Below are positions 1 through 5,298 of a stretch of 5,572 bases of DNA, piece after piece (position 1 is the first letter of the stretch; every line of letters starts with the position of its first letter). Source of the stretch: Pseudomonadota bacterium (GTDB taxonomy: Bacteria > Myxococcota > Polyangia > Polyangiales > Polyangiaceae); NCBI GenBank assembly GCA_023419055.1, contig JAEZYO010000999.1, positions 1 through 5,572 on the forward strand. Direction: 5' to 3'. The translations under genes and the position numbers were made by a program. Below the pieces are notes generated by a model. The model was not told where the DNA came from. It did not search any database and saw only the letters and a list, made by a program, of their open reading frames with translations.

Positions 1-548
1 TCTACTTGTCCGGCGTCGTATCCGGCATCGCCAGCGCCGCGTACCTGTTGAAGGGCACGGACACGCGCGACTCCTGGGCGCGCTCGGGCGCGGAGTGCGC
101 CGTCGCGTTCGGCCTGATGATGCTCACGAGCGGGCCGCTCTGGGCCAAGAAGGCGTGGGGCGTGTACTGGGTGTGGGATCCGCGCCTCACGACGACGCTC
201 CTCACCGTGCTCATCTACGCCGCTGTCGTCGTGCTGCGCTCGTTCGCCGGCGAGGGCGCGGCGGAACGTCGCTTCGCCGCGGCGCTCTCGGTGCTCGGCA
301 CCTTCAACCTCCCCATCATCCACTACTCGGTGCAAAAGTGGGGCGGCAACCACCCTGTCGTGGTCGGCAAGGGCGGCGGCGGGCTCGGCCACCCGGACAT
401 GAAGCACGCGCTCCTCATGGGCTTCGTCTCGATGACGCTGCTCGCGATCCTCTTGCTCTGGTCGCGCGCGCGGCTCGCCCATAGCCGTTCCCAACTCGAG
501 CGGTTGAACGAGCAGGTCGCCGCGAGCGGACTCGGGGACGCCGCCTGA
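1..548 (+). CDS. ccmC: Heme exporter/handling protein CcmC, 3' portion (5' end outside window)
   Basis: Integral membrane protein of cytochrome c maturation system I. By family knowledge, CcmC presents heme at the periplasmic face for transfer to the chaperone CcmE. The frame is open to the window edge, so the gene begins upstream; the codon at 3-5 (Tyr) is already in frame and the apparent TTG start at 6 is not a real start. Numbering the Leu at nt 6 as residue 1, the tryptophan-rich WWD heme motif is at 51-62 (WGVYWVWDPRLT), with Tyr where the family usually has the first Trp of the WW pair. NLPIIHYSV follows at 101-109, then His116, which aligns with the second heme-ligand His of E. coli CcmC. 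The last hydrophobic span is about 135-152, followed by a charged cytoplasmic tail. The gene lies 25 nt upstream of a ccmD-like gene, as expected in a ccm operon; ccmA and ccmB probably lie to the left. CcsA proteins share the WWD motif, but NLPIIHYSV and the size favour CcmC. Confidence 0.93.
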   Translation, partial: YLSGVVSGIASAAYLLKGTDTRDSWARSGAECAVAFGLMMLTSGPLWAKKAWGVYWVWDPRLTTTLLTVLIYAAVVVLRSFAGEGAAERRFAAALSVLGTFNLPIIHYSVQKWGGNHPVVVGKGGGGLGHPDMKHALLMGFVSMTLLAILLLWSRARLAHSRSQLERLNEQVAASGLGDAA

Positions 549-573
549 GCGAGCGTACGGAGAACTCAAGCTG

Positions 574-822
574 ATGAGCCAGGACCAAAAGCCCACTACA
601 ACCGGCGCTCCGAGCGACCGGGCCACCGAGTTCGTCCCCGATCAGGGAGGCAACGACAACACGAGCGCGGGCACCTTGCTCGTCGTCGCCTACCTCGTGA
701 TGTGGGCCATCTTGCTCGGCGTGATCCTGCTCACGTGGCGCCGGCAAGCGCGGATCGACTCGCGCCTGAAGGACCTCGAGCGCACTCTAGCCGCCGCCGA
801 GAAGGCGGCGCCTGGCGGATGA
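574..822 (+). CDS. ccmD: CcmD-like small membrane protein of cytochrome c maturation
   Basis: This 82-residue protein has a polar, Thr/Ser/Asp-rich N-terminal stretch (1-29), one transmembrane segment at about 32-54, and a basic coiled-coil-like tail ([18 protein letters not shown], 55-72). The pattern of AY..MW.....LL, then an RRQ-type basic stop-transfer, then a short amphipathic helix fits the alternative CcmD family found beside ccmC in Deltaproteobacteria-like genomes. By family knowledge, CcmD is a small accessory that helps release holo-CcmE from the CcmABC complex. Start ATG574 is preceded by GGAG at 559-562, a rather long 11-nt spacing. The stop TGA at 820-822 overlaps the next ATG in the arrangement ATGA. 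The N-terminal extension of about 30 residues is longer than in the shortest CcmD proteins. Assignment rests on size, topology and position, because CcmD sequences are poorly conserved. Confidence 0.78.
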   Translation: MSQDQKPTTTGAPSDRATEFVPDQGGNDNTSAGTLLVVAYLVMWAILLGVILLTWRRQARIDSRLKDLERTLAAAEKAAPGG

Positions 823-944
823 CGGCAGAACACGTCATTTATATCCCCGGTGTGCTCCTGGTCGGACTTACGATCGGCTACCTGCTCGGAGCGCGAGCCG
901 TTCGCGCCGAGCTCCAGCGCATGAAAAAGCGCATGAAGGAGTAA
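819..944 (+). CDS. 41-residue single-pass membrane microprotein, function unknown
   Basis: This short ORF starts at an ATG that overlaps the stop of the ccmD-like gene (ATGA at 819-822) and ends with TAA at 942-944, two nt before the acyl-CoA dehydrogenase start. The protein has a short N-terminus ([10 protein letters not shown]), a hydrophobic, glycine-containing segment at about 8-24 ([17 protein letters not shown]), then a strongly basic amphipathic tail ([16 protein letters not shown]). The positive-inside rule puts the tail in the cytoplasm. I do not recognise a family. Three things support a real gene: the exact 4-nt coupling overlap with the gene before, the tight junction with the gene after, and a membrane-helix-plus-basic-tail layout like the preceding CcmD-like protein. 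It may be an accessory of the Ccm complex or a small protein linked to the dehydrogenase; both ideas are inference from position. No strong Shine-Dalgarno is visible, so translation probably depends on coupling. Confidence 0.68.
   Translation: MTAEHVIYIPGVLLVGLTIGYLLGARAVRAELQRMKKRMKE
936..941 (+). promoter_or_regulatory. Shine-Dalgarno of the acyl-CoA dehydrogenase gene
   Basis: AAGGAG lies 5 nt before the ATG at 947, inside the last codons of the 41-residue microprotein. It is the best ribosome binding site in the left block and fixes the dehydrogenase start. It also means ribosomes finishing the microprotein clear this site, so the two genes may be translationally coupled. Confidence 0.8.
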
Positions 945-946
945 GC

Positions 947-2086
947 ATGCTGAGCTTCGACCTCTCTGAAGAGCAGAAGTCCCTGATCGAGACCGCGCGC
1001 CGCTTCACGCGCGAGCGCATCATCCCCGTGGCTGCGGAGTGCGATCGCGAGGCTCGCTTCCCCAAAGACGTGTTCGAGGCCGCCCACGCCCTCGGCCTGG
1101 TCAACGCCACGGTGGAGCCGGAGTACGGCGGTCCGGGTCTGGGTGAGATCGACAACGCGATGATGGCCGAGCAGCTCGCTTACGGCTGCACCGGCATCCA
1201 GACCAGCCTGCTCGCGAACACGCTCGCCCTCACGCCGATCCGCCTGGGCGGGAACGAAGCGCAGAAGAAGAAGTACCTCGGCATGCTCACGGCCGAGCCC
1301 CTCTTCGCGAGCTATTGCACCACCGAGCCGAGCGGTGGAAGCGACGTCGCCGGGCTCCGCACGCAGTTCAAGAAGGTCGGCGACGACTACGTGTTGAACG
1401 GCGAAAAGTGCTGGATCACGAACGCCAGCTTCGCAAGCTTCTACGTCGTCTTCGCGACGATCGACCCGGCCAAGCGTCACAAGGGCATCGCCGCGTTCAT
1501 CGTCGACCGCGACACTCCTGGCCTCCGCGTCGGCAAGCACGAGGACAAGCTCGGTCAGCGGGCGAGCGACACCGCGACGGTCCATTTCGAGGACGTCGTG
1601 GTGAAGAAGGAGAACCTCCTCGCCCCCGAGGGTGAAGGCTTCAAGCTCGCGATGGAGACGTTCAACCAGACGCGCCCCGACATCGGCGCCATGGCGACGG
1701 GCCTGATGCAGCGCTGCCTCGACGAGTCGGTCGCGTACGCGAAGGAGCGCAAGACCTTCGGTCAAGCGATCGCGGAGCACCAGCTGGTTCAGGCCATGCT
1801 CGCGGAGATGGCGATCAGCACCGAGGCCACTCGCCTGCTCTACACGAAGGCGGCCTGGAGCCTCGATCACGGTAACCGCGACGCTTACCTCTCGGCTTGC
1901 GCCAAGGCGTTCGGCGCCGACCGCGCCATGCAGACGGCCATCGACGCCGTCCAGATCTTCGGCGGCAACGGCTACGTTCGCGACTACCCGGTCGAGAAGC
2001 TGATGCGCGACGCCAAGGTGCTCCAGATTTACGAGGGCACGAGCCAGATCCAGCGGCTCGTCATCGCGCGCACCCTGACGCGCTGA
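947..2086 (+). CDS. Acyl-CoA dehydrogenase (medium-chain/MCAD-like), FAD-dependent
   Basis: This complete 379-residue flavoenzyme catalyses alpha,beta-dehydrogenation of acyl-CoA thioesters in fatty-acid beta-oxidation or related catabolism, passing electrons to ETF. The three-part fold is readable: N-terminal helical domain (about 1-118), middle beta domain with the FAD-contact motif [10 protein letters not shown] (124-133) and WITNA (156-160), and a C-terminal helical domain from about 228. The second signature is FGGNGY (338-343). The catalytic base is Glu363 in [10 protein letters not shown], at the position of the MCAD/SCAD glutamate rather than the isovaleryl/long-chain position. The TRP motif (242-244), AERKTFG-like segment (264-272) and [10 protein letters not shown] (348-357) closely match mammalian MCAD as I remember it. 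Length is normal and nothing is broken. ATG947 has a strong AAGGAG 5 nt upstream. It is the last gene of the block, 2 nt after the microprotein; no ETF or other beta-oxidation gene is visible. Chain-length preference cannot be fixed from sequence alone. Confidence 0.95.
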   Translation: MLSFDLSEEQKSLIETARRFTRERIIPVAAECDREARFPKDVFEAAHALGLVNATVEPEYGGPGLGEIDNAMMAEQLAYGCTGIQTSLLANTLALTPIRLGGNEAQKKKYLGMLTAEPLFASYCTTEPSGGSDVAGLRTQFKKVGDDYVLNGEKCWITNASFASFYVVFATIDPAKRHKGIAAFIVDRDTPGLRVGKHEDKLGQRASDTATVHFEDVVVKKENLLAPEGEGFKLAMETFNQTRPDIGAMATGLMQRCLDESVAYAKERKTFGQAIAEHQLVQAMLAEMAISTEATRLLYTKAAWSLDHGNRDAYLSACAKAFGADRAMQTAIDAVQIFGGNGYVRDYPVEKLMRDAKVLQIYEGTSQIQRLVIARTLTR

Positions 2087-2100
2087 GCGAGCTCAGCGCG
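2079..2100. terminator. Perfect palindrome spanning the stop codons of two convergent genes; possible bidirectional terminator
   Basis: CGCGCTGAG (2079-2087) and CTCAGCGCG (2092-2100) are perfect inverted repeats around CGAG, giving a 9-bp, mostly G/C stem with a four-base loop on either strand. The dehydrogenase TGA (2084-2086) lies in the left arm and the prsW-like TGA (complement of 2093-2095) in the right arm. There is no T-tract on either side, so classical intrinsic termination is not clearly supported. It could be a 3'-end stabilising hairpin, a weak bidirectional terminator or a pause site for Rho. Confidence 0.5.
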
Positions 2101-3124
2101 GCCCGATGAAGACGCCGCGCTGATTGAGCTCGTAGACTCGAGACCGGAGCTCGGCTTCGTCCCGGTCGAGATCGTTCCCGCTGTGCCCGTTCTTGCGGCG
2201 CTGCTTGACGAACGCGAGCTTGATCAGCGCGAGCTGCTTCTTGCGGCTCTGCGAGTAACCGCCCGGGCTCCCGCTCAGAGAGAAGTAGTTCCAGAGCGGC
2301 ACCAACATCCAATAGCTCGCCGTGCGGCCGAGCTCGCGCGGGTGGAGCAGGCGCCCGACCTCGTCGACCAGCCCCCGGAGCACGATCGAACGGTCGCGTA
2401 CGGCCAGGCACAGGATGAGGACGAAGAAGAGGGCGTCGAACGTCCAGAAGACGAGCAGCTTGAGGCCGAGCCCGAGTCCGCCTTCGAACAGGAAGGTCAC
2501 GAGGGCGTTGTGAATGAAGTGGAGCCCGACCGCCGCGCCCCAGCCGCCGACGCAGGCGATGAGCTTCAGGGGCAACCCTCGGCTCTCGACGGCGATCCCG
2601 ATTCCAAGCCCGGTCATCGCGGTGAAGGAGGCGTGCCCGAGCCCGCCGAGTACTGTCCGCAGCAGGTAGAGGCCGGTCAGCGCGCCAGTCCCGCCTTGAG
2701 CCCCGGCGCTCGAGACGTACAGGACGTCTTCCGTCAGGGTGAAACCAAGGCCGATGACGCCGCCGTACACGGCGCCGTCGAGCGCGCCGTCGAGCTCCCG
2801 CAGCCAGAACGCGGATGCCGCCCACAGGACCAGCAGTCCGACGCCCTTGGTCGTCTCCTCCACGAGCGGCGCAACGAACGATGCGGTGGACGCCTGAAGG
2901 AGCGGATCCCCCGGACCGGCGCCGAGCGCCATGGCGAGCGCCCCCTCCCCGAGCGCGTTTCCTACGATCGCGGTCATGGTCGCGACCACGGCGCCCCAGA
3001 AGAACGCGACCGATAGCAGCCAGAACGGTTCCGGCTCGTAGCGATCCGTGCCCTTGATCACCAAAAAATAAAAGAAGACCGTCGGAGCGATGATCGCGAG
3101 CGCAATGACGAGCAGCAAGAGCAC
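2093..3124 (-). CDS. PrsW-family intramembrane metalloprotease
   Basis: This 343-residue polytopic membrane protein carries the PrsW/CAAX-protease-superfamily motifs. The N-terminal membrane segment (3-22) is followed by DRYEPEP (27-33), a hallmark of the family. The metal-site motifs are APLVEETTKG (85-94; Glu89, Glu90, Lys93), GLGFTLTEDVLY (125-136; Glu132, with Asp133 where Asn is usual), GHASFTAMTG (163-172; His164) and HFIHN (202-206). Several hydrophobic spans surround them, the last at about 221-242. A C-terminal soluble helical region (about 245-343), rich in Arg/Lys/Glu, goes beyond the roughly 220-residue Bacillus protein; similar tails occur in many proteobacterial members. Bacillus PrsW cleaves the anti-sigma factor RsiW, but no anti-sigma or sigma gene is visible here, so the substrate is unknown. 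The start is GTG at 3124, the first start codon after an in-frame TAG at 3142-3140, and lacks a clear Shine-Dalgarno. It is convergent with the dehydrogenase and divergent from tatB. Confidence 0.9.
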   Translation of the reverse strand: MLLLLVIALAIIAPTVFFYFLVIKGTDRYEPEPFWLLSVAFFWGAVVATMTAIVGNALGEGALAMALGAGPGDPLLQASTASFVAPLVEETTKGVGLLVLWAASAFWLRELDGALDGAVYGGVIGLGFTLTEDVLYVSSAGAQGGTGALTGLYLLRTVLGGLGHASFTAMTGLGIGIAVESRGLPLKLIACVGGWGAAVGLHFIHNALVTFLFEGGLGLGLKLLVFWTFDALFFVLILCLAVRDRSIVLRGLVDEVGRLLHPRELGRTASYWMLVPLWNYFSLSGSPGGYSQSRKKQLALIKLAFVKQRRKNGHSGNDLDRDEAELRSRVYELNQRGVFIGPR

Positions 3125-3152
3125 GGCCCGAGGGTACCACTAGGCGTGCTTT

Positions 3153-3175
3153 TTCGGCGCGTTCCCGTTGCCGAA
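3153..3175. repeat. Inverted repeat in the prsW-like/tatB divergent spacer
   Basis: TTCGGC (3153-3158) and GCCGAA (3170-3175) form a perfect 6-bp inverted repeat separated by 11 bp, in the middle of the 78-nt spacer between the two divergent GTG starts. A poor -35/-10 pair toward tatB (TTGCCG at 3168-3173, 17-bp spacing, TAGCGT at 3191-3196) overlaps its right arm. It could be an operator for both genes or a chance repeat; a 6-bp repeat is not rare in GC-rich DNA. The repeat is visible; a regulatory role is inference. Confidence 0.3.
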
Positions 3176-3202
3176 GGTCCCGGGCGATTGTAGCGTTCCG
3201 CC

Positions 3203-3610
3203 GTGTTTGGTCTGTCCCTGACCGAGTTGGTCGTGATCGCCGTGGTGACGCTGGTGGCCGTTGGGCCACAGAGGCTGCCCGGGATGCTGAAGACGCTCGG
3301 GCAATGGATCCGAAAGCTCCGGCAGATGACGACGGAAGTGCGAGCGCAGACCGGCATTGACGACATCCTGCGCGCCGAAGGCATTCACGGCGGTCTCAAC
3401 GAGCTCCGCGGCCTCGTGCGCGGTCAGTTCCACGATGCGCCGCGGCCAACCGCTTCGGCAGATCCTTACAGCAGCCTCGACGCGGATCCGACCCGCGAGT
3501 ACCCGCTCGAAGGCGCCGACGCTGGCGGTGCGCTCCCGGACGATCTCTTCGATGAGCCGCCGAAGCTCCCCGAAGCAGCGGCCCCGGCGACGGGCTCGGT
3601 GACGCCATGA
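3203..3610 (+). CDS. tatB: Sec-independent protein translocase subunit TatB
   Basis: This 135-residue subunit of the twin-arginine translocase works, by family knowledge, with TatC to bind RR signal peptides of folded cargo at the inner membrane. It has a very short N-terminus, a transmembrane helix at about 5-20 carrying the conserved polar Glu8 (LSLTELVVI), the hinge GPQRLP (21-26), and a basic amphipathic helix (about 26-48; KTLGQWIRKLRQM). A variable, acidic and Pro/Ala-rich tail runs from about 75 to the end. The GPQRLP hinge matches TatB better than TatA, which usually has FGP/G followed by KLPEL and a Lys-rich helix. Start GTG3203 is the only possible one: an in-frame TAG lies at 3191-3193, and the N-terminus then has family length. 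No clear Shine-Dalgarno is visible. The stop TGA (3608-3610) overlaps tatC by 4 nt. tatA is not in the window. Confidence 0.9.
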   Translation: MFGLSLTELVVIAVVTLVAVGPQRLPGMLKTLGQWIRKLRQMTTEVRAQTGIDDILRAEGIHGGLNELRGLVRGQFHDAPRPTASADPYSSLDADPTREYPLEGADAGGALPDDLFDEPPKLPEAAAPATGSVTP

Positions 3611-4398
3611 GCGCCGATCCCGAAGAACACACGATGACGCTCTGGGAGCACCTGGAGGAGCTCCGGTCGCGCCTCGTGAAGATGATCATCGCCTTCCTGC
3701 TCGGCGGCATCGCGGCCTGGAACTTCCGCGAGAAGCTGCTGCAGGTCCTGACGATCCCCTTCGTCGAAGCCTGGGATCCCGCCGTGCACGGGCCGCTCCC
3801 GGAGCTGCACTTTCAGTCGCCAGCGGCGGCTTTCATCGCCTTCGTGAAGCTCTCCGCGCTGGCGGGCTTCGTCGTCGCGTTGCCGATCATGCTGTATCAG
3901 GTCTGGGCGTTCATCGCGCCAGGCCTGTACGCCAAGGAGAAGCGCTGGGCGATCCCGTTCGTCGTCTCCTCGTTTCTGCTGTTCGCCGGGGGCGCGTACT
4001 TCGGCTGGCGCTTCGCGTTCCCGCCGGCGTTTCACTTCCTGCTCGGGATGGGCGGCAAGTTCGGCGACCTTCACCTCGAGCCGACGGTGATGCTCGATCA
4101 GTACATCGAGTTCGTGTCGCACATGCTGCTCGCGTTCGGGGCCGCGGCGGAGCTCCCGGTGGTGGCGTTCTTCCTCTCGGTGATCGGCGTCATCACGCAC
4201 CACCACCTGATCAAGTTCTTCCGTTACTTCGTCGTGATCGCGTTCGTGATCGCGGCCGTGATAACTCCGCCGGATCCGCTGAGTCAGTTCATGCTCGCGG
4301 TGCCGCTCATCGGTCTTTACGGTATCTCGATCTTGATCGCGTACGTCTTCGCCAAGAAGCGTACCCCCGAGAAAGCCGTCGCCGAGCAGAAGAGCTGA
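3607..4398 (+). CDS. tatC: Sec-independent protein translocase subunit TatC
   Basis: This complete 263-residue, six-span inner membrane protein is the signal-peptide receptor of the twin-arginine translocase. Conserved elements are all visible: HLEELRSRL at 15-23 (Glu18 and Arg20, part of the cytoplasmic RR-binding face), KLS at 81-83, LPIMLYQVWAFIAPGLY at 92-108 with Gln98 and Phe102, Glu111 in YAKEKRW (equivalent to E. coli Glu103), and ITPPDPLSQ at 219-227 (Asp223, equivalent to Asp211). The first periplasmic loop with PFVEAWDP (51-58) is typical. A short charged C-terminal tail follows the last span. Start ATG3607 overlaps the tatB stop (ATGA), implying translational coupling; ATG3634 (Met10) is a possible alternative that would still retain the first conserved motif, but it has no better ribosome site. 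Convergent with the secreted-protein gene 44 nt downstream. Confidence 0.96.
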   Translation: MSADPEEHTMTLWEHLEELRSRLVKMIIAFLLGGIAAWNFREKLLQVLTIPFVEAWDPAVHGPLPELHFQSPAAAFIAFVKLSALAGFVVALPIMLYQVWAFIAPGLYAKEKRWAIPFVVSSFLLFAGGAYFGWRFAFPPAFHFLLGMGGKFGDLHLEPTVMLDQYIEFVSHMLLAFGAAAELPVVAFFLSVIGVITHHHLIKFFRYFVVIAFVIAAVITPPDPLSQFMLAVPLIGLYGISILIAYVFAKKRTPEKAVAEQKS

Positions 4399-4406
4399 GT
4401 CGGAGG

Positions 4407-4422
4407 GTCGCCGAAGGGCGAC
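4407..4422. terminator. Short hairpin in the tatC / secreted-protein convergent gap; weak terminator candidate
   Basis: GTCGCC (4407-4412), loop GAAG, GGCGAC (4417-4422) is a perfect 6-bp G/C-rich stem with a tetraloop, 8 nt after the tatC stop and about 20 nt beyond the stop of the opposing gene. The plus strand lacks a following T-run (a short A-run lies at 4432-4436), so on the tatC transcript it is at best an incomplete intrinsic terminator. On the opposite strand the T-run precedes the hairpin rather than following it. Confidence 0.4.
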
Positions 4423-4442
4423 TATCGATCTAAAAACCGGTC

Positions 4443-5168
4443 CTAGAACGCGAGGCCCTCCGGGCGGAGCTCCAGGCCTTTTCCTAGCGCCACCGAGGGC
4501 GTACCGCCGCGGTTCGTCACGCGCACCACGCTCTCGTCGCTCACCAGGTTCAAGAGGCCGATGATGCCCATGGCCGCGCCTCCTCCCAGCATCAAGCCTC
4601 CGACCACCATCACGCTAGTGCCGTCCGCGTCGTCGTCGCCGTCCGCGAGGTCGTCCTCGGCTGCTTCGATGATCGCGCCGGTCATCACGACGATCGAGCC
4701 AGCGAGCGCGAGCGTGCCGCCACCGATGGTGAGCACCGCCCAACCCGCGCGGCCCCCTTTGGTCGAGACCTCCGCGTCGAGCGACACCTGCGGCTTCTGC
4801 GGGAGATAGAAGGGCTCCGACGGCAGCACCTTGGGCCCGCCGATGCGGTACGCGGGCCGAGGGTCGACCTGTCGCTGACACGGGGCGAAGCAGAGCCGCG
4901 CCCACCGCGCGTCGGTCGGAGCTCCAACGACCTGCATCTCGAGCGCCGCGCTCGGATCGTCGGCGGTGAGCGTGACAGTGATCGGAGGCGGGAGCGCAGC
5001 GGGGGGTGGAGGCGGCGGCAACGAGGCGGCCGGAGGTGGAGCCGCCGCTGGAGCCGGCGGTGCTGCGCTCGGAGTTGCCTGCTGAGCGAGCGCTGGGCGA
5101 GCTCCGAGCAGTGGGAGCGAGCAGAGCACGGTAGTGAGCGCGATCGAGCGCCAACTCTTCGAAGTCAT
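4443..5168 (-). CDS. Secreted/envelope protein with Pro/Ala-rich linker and two hydrophobic segments, function unknown
   Basis: The encoded protein has 241 residues. A signal peptide (1-28: basic start, hydrophobic core TTVLCSLPLL, cleavage likely after ALA28) is followed by a low-complexity Pro/Ala linker (about 30-62, including six consecutive Pro). A small probable beta domain (63-133, ITVTLTADDPSAALEMQV onward) contains Cys93 and Cys97 in CFAPC, a possible disulfide. Then come two hydrophobic, Gly-rich segments (about 142-168 and 186-208) joined by a very acidic loop (169-183), and a short tail ending in ELRPEGLAF. The layout resembles PEGA-like or uncharacterised envelope proteins of Polyangiales-type bacteria, but I do not recognise a family. 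An upstream in-frame ATG at 5201 would add 11 polar residues; ATG5168 is preferred because GGAGGA lies 7 nt before it and the signal peptide then begins correctly. Export is probably by Sec, since no twin-arginine motif is present. Confidence 0.85.
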   Translation of the reverse strand: MTSKSWRSIALTTVLCSLPLLGARPALAQQATPSAAPPAPAAAPPPAASLPPPPPPAALPPPITVTLTADDPSAALEMQVVGAPTDARWARLCFAPCQRQVDPRPAYRIGGPKVLPSEPFYLPQKPQVSLDAEVSTKGGRAGWAVLTIGGGTLALAGSIVVMTGAIIEAAEDDLADGDDDADGTSVMVVGGLMLGGGAAMGIIGLLNLVSDESVVRVTNRGGTPSVALGKGLELRPEGLAF

Positions 5169-5175
5169 TTCCGAT

Positions 5176-5181
5176 TCCTCC
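5176..5181 (-). promoter_or_regulatory. Shine-Dalgarno that fixes the secreted-protein start at 5168
   Basis: On the minus strand GGAGGA lies 7 nt upstream of the ATG at 5168-5166, a near-ideal site and spacing. It sits inside the longer reading frame that begins at 5201, and so argues for the shorter protein whose N-terminus is a canonical signal peptide. Confidence 0.8.
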
Positions 5182-5298
5182 GAGTCCCCTAGAGTACACA
5201 ACCCTCGCGAGCGTCGGAGTCCGTCTCGTCACTTCGGCCGAGTGGCCCGTCTATTTCGAGCTTGTCGCGGGCACTGATCGGCCGTTGTCTGCGCCACG

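Noticed and set aside
878..1870. 330-residue open frame on the - strand opposite the acyl-CoA dehydrogenase
   Set aside because: It is antisense to a clearly recognised gene with intact motifs. Its translation is Arg/Glu/Leu/Ala-rich with no recognisable domain, typical of the long shadow frames that high-GC coding DNA produces.
2183..3016. 277-residue open frame on the + strand opposite the PrsW-like gene
   Set aside because: The opposite strand has all PrsW motifs and plausible membrane spans. This translation is low-complexity charged sequence without domain features.
3168..3196. Sigma-70-like promoter toward tatB (TTGCCG, 17 bp, TAGCGT)
   Set aside because: The match is 4/6 and 3/6 only, and the implied transcript would begin almost at the GTG. 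It is too weak to list as a promoter.
2061..3269. 402-residue - strand frame overlapping the PrsW-like gene in another frame
   Set aside because: The translation is dominated by Arg/Ala/Pro with no membrane spans or motifs, and it overlaps a recognised gene and the tatB start.
3466..4206. 246-residue open frame on the - strand opposite tatB/tatC
   Set aside because: tatC is unmistakable on the + strand; the antisense translation is His/Arg/Glu-rich shadow sequence.
5169..5201. Longer N-terminus of the secreted protein from an ATG at 5201
   Set aside because: A near-perfect GGAGGA lies within this extension 7 nt before the inner ATG, and the inner start gives a canonical signal peptide.
5202..5298. 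Regulatory elements in the divergent gap before the truncated gene, including the palindrome CTCGCGAG at 5204-5211
   Set aside because: No -10/-35 pair of quality was found, and an 8-bp palindrome is expected by chance in GC-rich DNA.
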